A stretch of DNA of 64,000 nt from Elmis aenea (lineage: Eukaryota > Arthropoda > Insecta > Coleoptera > Elmidae). The stretch is taken from contig OX393576.1 of NCBI GenBank assembly GCA_947652605.1, positions 11,186,575 through 11,250,574 of the forward strand, read 5' to 3'. The notes beneath the pieces are model-generated. The model did not search any database, was not told the DNA's origin, and worked only from the letters and a program-made list of their open reading frames with translations. Shown one piece after another: positions 56,756 through 64,000 of the stretch. A program made the translations under genes and the position numbers. Within the stretch, counting starts at the first letter, position 1. Each line of letters starts with the position of its first letter.

Positions 56756-57654
56756 TTTTTTTCCTACTTCCACTTATTTACAAAAAAACTGGACACTTGA
56801 CATGAAAAATTTCGATTAGAATTCTGACAGTTCACTTAAGCATAAAAACCACCAAAACTTTTAACTTAACTCAGTAAATTGTTTTCTAATTTTGTTACAA
56901 TAAATCCTAGATTTAGTATGCTAGAGTTACTAAAAGAAAAACTTTTCGGTAGAGTTTTTTTTTGCCTCGATCTAGGGTAATAGCAACAATTTAATCTTCT
57001 GAGGTTTTGTACTTTTTTACGTCATTATTACCAAGTTATCTCTTTTAATGTAAGCTTTACCGCTTCTTTGTATCCTTGGTGTACGCAAATTACACAGGGA
57101 AATTTATAAAATTACTTTTACAATTAAACAAGTTACTTGTTTTGAATATTTGTTTATAACTTCAATTACTTTAGGATATAAACCAAATAATAATAACTCA
57201 ACATGTCTGTGAAATTGTTAACGATTTAAATTAACTTCCGCAGCTGCCTCAATTAATTTGTGTAATTAAACCACGCGCTAAAATTAGTTACATTTAAAAA
57301 TTAACAGCCAGTAGTATTAATTTTAATGACAAAATGAAACTCTAACGAAACAGCTGCTGTGGAATGATGAAAAGAATGCAGCTTCTGTATTATCTAATCT
57401 GTTTATAACCCACATAACTGCAAGGAAAATGCTGTGAAGCTTTCATTACCATCATGGGAATTTTATAAACAAAACGTACATTTTTGGTTCAAGGTGTGTA
57501 TTACTTTAAAATTATTATTTTAAGTGATGTTGCTCTCTTCAGCAACAGACAGCAATAGTGCCTTAAAAAATTGCATGAAGCGGATTTTAGACCATAACAA
57601 CTCTGGGCGTTACATATAAATTAAATTTGATATAAAACAATAGAGCCTAGGAGC
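56756..57654. other. No recognisable feature
   Basis: AT-rich; no exon or repeat structure recognised. Confidence 0.4.
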
Positions 57655-57920
57655 GAAAGACATAAAGAAAAAGATGGAGACAAACAAATTAAAGTGGCTG
57701 GGACCATGCATGCAAGAAAGCAAGTACGCAAAAATGGGAAGGAAACCGAAGTTTGAGGGAAAAGGAAGTAGGGAAGACCAAGAACAAATTAGGAAGACGA
57801 AGTGAGAAAAAGGAGTAAGCTGTGGAGAGCCAATGCTAGACAGGGATGGAGAAATATAATTAAGAACTAGAAAAAATACCTTGACACCGAAAGGTACAAG
57901 ACGATCCGATTAAGAAGAAA
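57655..57920 (+). pseudogene. C-terminal relic of a non-LTR reverse transcriptase
   Basis: KDIKKKMETNKLKWLGPCMQ resembles the KLKWLGHVxRM segment after the RT domain of many non-LTR elements. It is followed by an arginine/glycine/lysine-rich part (KMGRKPKFEGKGSRED) and TRKNTLTPKGT in shifted frames. Several stops. Clade not decidable. Confidence 0.5.
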
Positions 57921-57973
57921 ATAAAACAAGAGAACTGACTGTTTTTGTTTTTTTACAACTGAATTTTTTATTT

Positions 57974-58330
57974 ATGTTTTTTGAAATTGAACGGTTTAAT
58001 TTAGACTGCTTTTTAATAAAGCCATTTTTATTCCTCTCTTTTTATTTGAAATATGTGCAAAGTAATCATACTTTTCACCAGTATTGCTCTCCATCCCTTA
58101 AAATTCGAAATACTTGCAATATAATAGTGTATGCCAGTATCAATCCCTTCCTCAGAGAAGAAATTTCTACCACGCAAACTTCTTTTAGGCAAAAAAAGAC
58201 CAAAAGTCGTTCAACGCCAAGTCAGGCGAGCACGGTGGGTGCCCTAAGTATTACTTTAATATTTTTATCAGCCAAAAACTGGAGAGTTCAAGCAGCTGTA
58301 TGAGGAGATGCATTATCGCGATATAGCATA
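57974..58330 (-). pseudogene. Mariner/Tc1-type transposase, C-terminal relic
   Basis: Minus-strand frames give RDNASPHTAA (normally HDNAPAHTA, with the second catalytic Asp), TLQFLADKNIKVI, then PPCSPDLALNDFWSFF (normally PPYSPDLAPCDFFLF) and LRGRNFFSEEGIDTGI with SISNFKGW. Three frames are used and stops occur. Weak traces of the preceding part may reach about 58800. Confidence 0.7.
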
Positions 58331-59729
58331 ATCTCTTTCTCTTGAACTTTTCTGAATGCTTCAGCAAACATTTTTGTATGCAGTCTACTATTTTTTTTAT
58401 AAATAATCAATAAATTCAGCTCGACCCTCGTATAGAGACAAATACCTCATACCTCAAATACCCCCAAATCATGGCAAAAAGACTACAAAATCTTCGTTAA
58501 AGAGTACGAAACTTAAAAGCATGCAAATAGGACATACGTGCAGATAAGAGATGTGGTGTTCTTTCTAGATTAACAACATCATTTCAAAACTTACATCAAC
58601 AAAAAAATACATAATTTTTCTCAAGTTAAGTTTACACTGACTACCTACTATTACCGACTTAATGCAGTTTTAAAAGTCACTACGCTCCCAATCTTCCGGT
58701 ACTTGGTATTTCAGCATCACATTTTGTTCATGACCTCATAATAGACATTACATTTTTATTGTTGCTGAAGCCGCTGGCAGCCAACGATAATGACCTAATA
58801 ATATGCTTCGTCGCTACTCACTGTGTACCGATACAAAATCTTATATCCCCTAATAGAGTTGGGGCGTTGAATGGCTTTAAAAGATCCAAAAGCAATTTCG
58901 GTTTTGCTACTAAACAACCAAACTATAAACTGGTAAGCGGAGCTGTTAACAACGAGAGGACTTTTTGTGTACGAAACATTTGTAAGTTTGCAAAAAAAAG
59001 CAGTTAAATGGGCGATTGAAAAGAGAATAGTTATATTAGAATAGAAGTTGTAAACTAAAATGCGTTGTCCATAAATTTAAATCGAAACAGTAGCAACCCC
59101 GGTTGCCATATTCATAGCAAACCGTTTAAGGCTATTGGCATCGTTTAGAATCTTTTGTCGGAAATCCAAAATAGCAGCTCTAACACGACTGTAATGCCCC
59201 TTAAAGGAAACATTACATTAACAGAGCCTAATCGTTTTGATATCGGCAACCTTATTGTGACTAATAACAGTTATTTTCCTTAATTGAGTTCAAACCTATG
59301 TTTACCAAAGCATTGTTCCTGTGACGGACAGTTTTGTGTGCGAATCCGGGCAATAAACTTGAATAACTGGTAACGCGCGGTCTGTATGTACTATTGCTAT
59401 ATCCATTTGATTTAGTGGTTGAGGAAGGGAAGGAATATCTCCAAACGCCTGTTAAGATTGTCTCTTCACGTTGGTTATTGTACATTCGAATTAATTCTGT
59501 GATAAAATTGGTGCTTTAGAGAGTGTTACTACGTTGTAAAGGAGCTGGCGTCGAAGTTGGCTGTGAGATTGTTCTCGTAAATCGTTAACCGTCTTAATTT
59601 AGAAGATTAGTTGTGTTCGCTTCTGTTAATCACCGTCAGGTGTCTATTTCCAACAACTCGTCTACGTTTTATATTCGTGTTATGTTCTGTTGAACAAATT
59701 TGTGACGAATCGGGGGTAATACCATAAGA
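58331..59729. other. No gene recognised
   Basis: Left part may be decayed mariner DNA. ORFs at 58759-59007 (plus) and 59261-59485 (minus) show no domain. Confidence 0.35.
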
Positions 59730-59850
59730 GGTTAAAATTTGTCGGCCAAATTTTGTTTGACATGAGTTGTTGCTTGGTAACAATTAACTAGAATACATTG
59801 AAAAGCAATAGCGAGTGTTACAAATAAAAATTTGGCCTGCTAAAATTTTA
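59730..59850. mobile_element. Short MITE, about 120 bp
   Basis: GTTAAAATTTGTCGGCCAAA at the left mirrors TTGGCCTGCTAAAATTTTAAC at the right, allowing a two-base gap. No ORF. Boundaries approximate. Confidence 0.5.
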
Positions 59851-60066
59851 ACGTCGAATCGTATTTGTAGCGAAAATTCTACGACTGATAAGAATTACCT
59901 ATACAAATATTTATTTATTTATACTTTTTTTGTTTGCAGTACCAAATCTCTTTGCTGACTAGCACATTTTTAAATATATTAGTTATTATTTAAATTAAAA
60001 GCTGTTCAATTCTGTTCAAACAATAAAACACACGTTGAAAACTTAAGTTTTGACATTATTCTAAAC

Positions 60067-60222
60067 GTTGCTATGGTGAAGTAAATAAAGATTCTAAAAT
60101 TTTATTGCGTTGCCATGGTGAAGTAAACAAAGATTCTAAAATTGTATTGCATTTCTATGGTGAAGTAAACAAAGATTCTAAAATTTTATTGCGTTGCCAT
60201 GGTGAAGGTAAACAAAAATTTA
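60067..60222 (+). repeat. 42-bp tandem repeat, about 3.7 copies
   Basis: Each unit begins GTTGCCATGGTGAAGTAAAC and runs through AAAGATTCTAAAATTTTATT to GC. Units differ at only a few positions. The fourth breaks off after one inserted base. Confidence 0.9.
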
Positions 60223-60862
60223 TCCGATTGCAAAAATAGTAAGGTTTCTATTTATCCGCTAGCAAACTTGATAAATCGTATGCATTTGCATTGACATTAC
60301 TGACAGTAGTGGAATTATCGTTAATAATATTGTTTATTTAATATTTACACAGAGTATGTGCGATTTCAAAACTATTCAAACAAAAAAAGCCACTTTATCA
60401 ATGTTGGAACAACGAATAAAATTTACATGAGTTCCACAAACTTAACAATAACTTATTTAACGCATTTACTGTCAAGTAATATTGTCACACAAGACGTTGA
60501 CAGAGTTACTTAAACATTTTAAATATTGCCGGAAAATTTCATCACACAAAACTACACACATCAATAAATGTAATAAACTGAAAAACAGACTCTGAATCAA
60601 ATTAAGTTATTGCCAAATCAAAGAGTTATAAATCTTTTAGATGATACCACCAAACATGTGTTATTAAAATGTTTGAATTTTGCTATCATTCCTAACCACA
60701 TTACACAAGAACAATCTAATGCTGGCCACTCACGATCCAACGCCGCTGTACGTGTTGTACTTCAGCAGACAATTTGAACTGTTTCTGCCCTTTTTATCCA
60801 CTGTTTTAAACAACTGTTGCTTCTCATAAGTTTTTAATTTTAATTTTGAAAGTTTTCATTTC
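60223..60862. other. No recognisable feature
   Basis: AT-rich; nothing recognised. Confidence 0.4.
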
Positions 60863-61173
60863 ATGAAAACTGATAAATTATTTTTTATTCATTGCCATTT
60901 TGGTACCATCTACGTTGGGGGCAGTGCAATAAAGACCAATGTGAAGATAATCCAAAAATTCCAAAATTTTGGAACATTGTGGATGCGCACTTGGTTCGTA
61001 ATAAACGACAATCTTCACAAGTATCCACCATTAGAGAAGAAATAAAGAAGATTGCGGGCGGACATGAAGAGATGCTGCATAGTCATGTCAACTCCGAAGT
61101 ACTGCAACTCTTGGATAATGAAAACATAAGAAGGAGACTCGGGAGGGTAAAACCTTTCGAGCTAGTTAAGTGA
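60863..61173 (+). pseudogene. Jockey-type RT, C-terminal relic
   Basis: One frame begins with AIKTNVKIIQKFQN, the usual C-terminal NIKIIQRFQNKVLR block. A shift leads to NIVDAHLVRNKR, VSTIREEIKKIAGGHEEMLH, NSEVLQLLDN and RRRLGRVKPFELV, which closely parallels the end of the Jockey relic at 30.0 kb (plus the LxRTKPFELV tail lost there). Opposite orientation to that copy. Confidence 0.75.
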
Positions 61174-62942
61174 TAATTGATGAGTGAAAAGCAGAGTGTT
61201 GTGCTGCTGCGCGTAATCACGTAAAAATTGTGACATTATTTTTAAAGGAACCTAAGTACAGGACTCTAAAACTACTTAGCAATTAAGTAATTAGTACGAG
61301 AGGATCAAAGAAAATCTATAGGTTACTCGACCCCGATTGTTTACAGAAAAATTTAAATTAAAAAAGAATTATAAGCTTTAATATCAAACTGATCTGCAAA
61401 TGAATTATCTGGGCCTTTTCGAATTTGTTTAACAGTACCGTAACTTACGTGAAAACTTCTTTGAATTGACTGAACAAATTAAGACACGTATGAAAATAAA
61501 GTGTAGCAATCAATTAAATTATCACAGGCAGATGTTATTTATTATCCCACCTACAAATAAGCTCCGCGAAAAACAACCGAACCCCGACAAAACATCCTTC
61601 GAGGAACTGTATGCAATCATTGTTAAAAGTTTGTTTACTTGCTTCCATTACGAATGAAAATTGTTAGGACTGCGGGAGTTTTAGGAGTCAACAGACTTGG
61701 ACATGTTTTTCAGCGTCGTAGGAAAGTGTTTTCTAATCCCTGTTTGTCAATCAGACATGTCTCAACAGAAAAAGTCCATCAATAAATAACACTTCTTAGT
61801 TTATCTCGACGACGCTTACAGAAAAACAAAGTATTTAAACCGAGTACATAAAAACTTGCAGTTGTTAAAGTTTTACGACTGAATTGCAGCACCGGAGAAG
61901 TGAATCAAACTGCATATTAGTAAGAGAAACAATTTATCTGGTATATTCTAACTTTAAAAATAATTGTAATTAAGAGAAAAAGAGTACAAAAAGCAAATTT
62001 TTAGTATTCCATGGGCTGATTTGCTGATGAACTCAATAGTACGAAGGTGCAAATTTTGCTTCTCAATGCCTTATAATTTACTTAAGAAATTCAGCTGATT
62101 CCTCGTATATGTTTGGCGAAAGTGGAAGCCAAAGTTTGACTGCTGTTTCAACTACATCTCCACAATATGCAAGTCCACGACATAATTACTACAATACCCT
62201 ATTAAAATAAACGAAAACGCGAATTCCAACCGTTTAATTCAGAACACTTGATAATCCCTTAATGCCTTTCAGATGTACGAATGCACAAAGTGATTTAACA
62301 ACGCGTCAAGAGTGCAAACATATGCACACGTTCTTAAAATAAAACAATAAATTTGCGTCTCTCGCGATCCTATTTACTTTGTTAGTTTCGAGATTTAGAG
62401 GATTATATGGATCTAATTTATTAATCGCGTTTGATTTAATGAGATAAACGTGTCAGTTTGGATTTACTACCCAATTAATTATCTAATAGTTTGGTTTCCT
62501 GAAATAGACCTACGCGTTCGGAGTTTGCAACCCACGTTTTCCACATGCACGCACTTTACTACAATGGATTCGGTTTTCTCCGAAAGTTTCCAGGGTTTTG
62601 TGCGTAAATACAGTTCGGCCGTCACTTATCTTCTTAACAGATGTTTGGTGGATTTACGGAAACAAACAAAATATAAATAAAATATGGGTGATTTAGCACA
62701 CAATAATGCACAGTAAGGAATAACTGATGACCTACTTAATTCAATTATTTCAAGAGAGCATCTAGTTCAGAGATTCTTGACCCACGGTCCACGGATCGTT
62801 TGGGGTCCAGAGACAAATTTTAAATAAATCCGTGGATACGAAACAGTTAATCTTTATTTGCACAAATCTCAAACAAAAGAAATAGCATTACCACCAGTTT
62901 ATTTCTTAATCTTTACCTAAGCGCAGAGAACACCTTTAAGAA
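61174..62942. other. No gene recognised
   Basis: Beyond the Jockey 3' end. Short ORFs at 61466-61657 and 62450-62680 show no domain and no splice context. Confidence 0.4.
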
Positions 62943-63629
62943 CAGCCGCATGAAAAGTTGACATTCAAATATGGAATGTTCAAATCTGGAAAATGCACCA
63001 GTAGAATCATTTAAATCTTGAATCGTTCAACGCTGGAATCACTCAACGCAGAAATCACGCAACGACGGAACTGTGCAACACGGGAATCGTTCATCGCCGG
63101 AAAGCTCAAATCTGGAATCCAGAAATTAAGAATTTTTGCTGCCCTCTATAGTACAATAGCCAAAGTATAATATAATTACAGAACACTTCGTTTTATATTT
63201 TGTATTAACTATTGTATAACGGAAGATAAAAACATCGTGTTTATGGTAGCTCAGGGGCTACAAATTGGGGCAAAGTTGCGTAATTATAATGCTTAGCCAA
63301 TTTCAAAAAGAAAGTAAAAGAATTGACAAAGTATTATAATTATGCAACTTTGCCCCAATTTGTAGCCCTTGAGTTACCATTGATACGATGTTTTTATCTT
63401 CCACTGTACAATAGTTAAGACAAAATATAAAACGAAGGGTTCTGTGATTATATTATACTTTGGCTATTGTAATATAGAGGCAGCAAACATACTTAATTTC
63501 TGGATTCCAGATTTGAGCTTTCCAGCAATGAACGATTTCCATGTTGCATGGTTCCATCGTTGCACGATTCCTGCGTTGAGTGATTCCAGCGTGGAACGAT
63601 TCAAGATATGAATGATTCTACCTGTGCAT
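62943..63629. mobile_element. Fold-back element with tandem-repeat arms, copy 2 (right end truncated)
   Basis: Begins AGCCGCATGAAAAGTTGACA, matching the outer end of the 34.3-kb copy read from its right side. GGAATCGTTCAACGCT, GGAATCACTCAACGCA, GAAATCACGCAACGAC and GGAACTGTGCAACACG follow as tandem 16-bp units. The right arm is the inverse but stops at CTACCTGTGCA near 63629. The loop contains mirrored GCAAAGTTGCGTAATTATAA. It abuts a non-LTR RT fragment, into which it may have inserted. Confidence 0.75.
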
Positions 63630-63660
63630 ATAACTTTATAACTCTAAGCCTGTGCCAAAT

Positions 63661-64000
63661 TTCATATTTTACTTAATAAACCTATATCACAGGAAGCATA
63701 GTCCAATAATGTTTCAGTATACAATGAAACACATTTTGATGGGAAGGAAAACTAAAATTAACGATTTAGGAGTTATGTTTGACCCAAAATTAAATTTTGC
63801 TGAACATATACGTAAAAGTACAGAGGCAGCACTTAGATCATTGGGGTTCGTATTGCGGAACACTATTCACTTTAAACATGTTAGTTCTTTTTATTTTCTG
63901 TACAATTGTTTTGTGAGAAGCAAATTGGAATATGCTTCTGTCATATGGAATCCTTTTTATGAAATCTATATAAAACAAATAGAAGCCGTTCAAAAACGGT
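63661..64000 (+). pseudogene. Non-LTR reverse transcriptase fragment running off the right edge
   Basis: A single open frame of 113 codons: YHRKHSPIMFQYTMKH, then INDLGVMFDPKLNFAEHI, EAALRSLGFVLRN and RSKLEYASVIWNP followed by IEAVQKR. These are the thumb-region blocks after the RT active site of Jockey/CR1-group elements. There is no stop in this frame, so it is one of the youngest-looking coding relics here; the rest lies outside the window. Confidence 0.8.

Noticed and set aside
1..64000. CRISPR arrays, bacterial operons, ribosome-binding sites
   Set aside because: No evenly spaced 25-40 bp repeats with unique spacers were seen; the gene structures are eukaryotic with GT-AG introns.
1..64000. 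tRNA or rRNA genes
   Set aside because: I looked for tRNA B-box (GGTTCRANNCC) and conserved rRNA stretches and found nothing convincing; a covariance-model scan would settle this.

Overview
This is an AT-rich window from an animal nuclear genome, almost certainly an insect and plausibly a beetle. The signs are spliced genes with GT-AG introns, kilobase-scale introns, mariner, Jockey-type, hAT-like, piggyBac-like and DUF4817-type transposon debris, and no bacterial gene organisation. The species cannot be named from the sequence alone.

Three cellular genes are supported, all on the minus strand. (1) At the left edge are the first two coding exons of an adenylate kinase 8-like gene (1130-1216 and 855-1067), which runs off the window to the left. 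(2) TRMT61A, the catalytic subunit of the tRNA m1A58 methyltransferase, is a complete intronless ORF at 2899-3882. (3) A seven-exon SLC16-family (monocarboxylate-transporter-like) gene spans 7811-42424. Its inferred exons are 42299-42424, 40017-40245, 34111-34279, 22891-23055, 18076-18596, 13729-13866 and 7811-8478. Splice phases agree at every junction and the sum is 2016 nt (671 aa plus stop), giving twelve membrane segments, a short acidic/serine-rich N-tail and a tail of about 180 residues at the C-terminus.

Almost everything else is transposon-derived. The dominant class has ends reading TACAGGG...CCCTGTA next to TA dinucleotides. Several copies are near-perfect palindromes (fold-backs) of 0.5-2.25 kb: 6016-6782, 6998-7515, 8645-10497, 20881-22802, 23466-24427, 27592-29846 and 44692-45482. 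The loops of two of them hold pieces of a DUF4817-type transposase (N-terminal part at 9405-9775, C-terminal part near 28690-28800). A more complete but broken DUF4817 transposase lies at 53049-54079. A second type of fold-back has arms built of 14-16 bp tandem repeats (12119-12628; 34345-35077; 62943-63629). Five of the large fold-backs (plus both kinds of tandem-arm fold-back) sit inside introns of the SLC16-like gene, so its pre-mRNA should contain long double-stranded stretches.

Right of the SLC16-like first exon (42.5-64 kb) I recognise no cellular gene. That part holds MITEs, tandem arrays, a piggyBac-like MITE with TTAA duplications, three broken transposase copies and several non-LTR reverse-transcriptase fragments, the last of which runs off the right edge. 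No tRNA, rRNA or CRISPR array was recognised.
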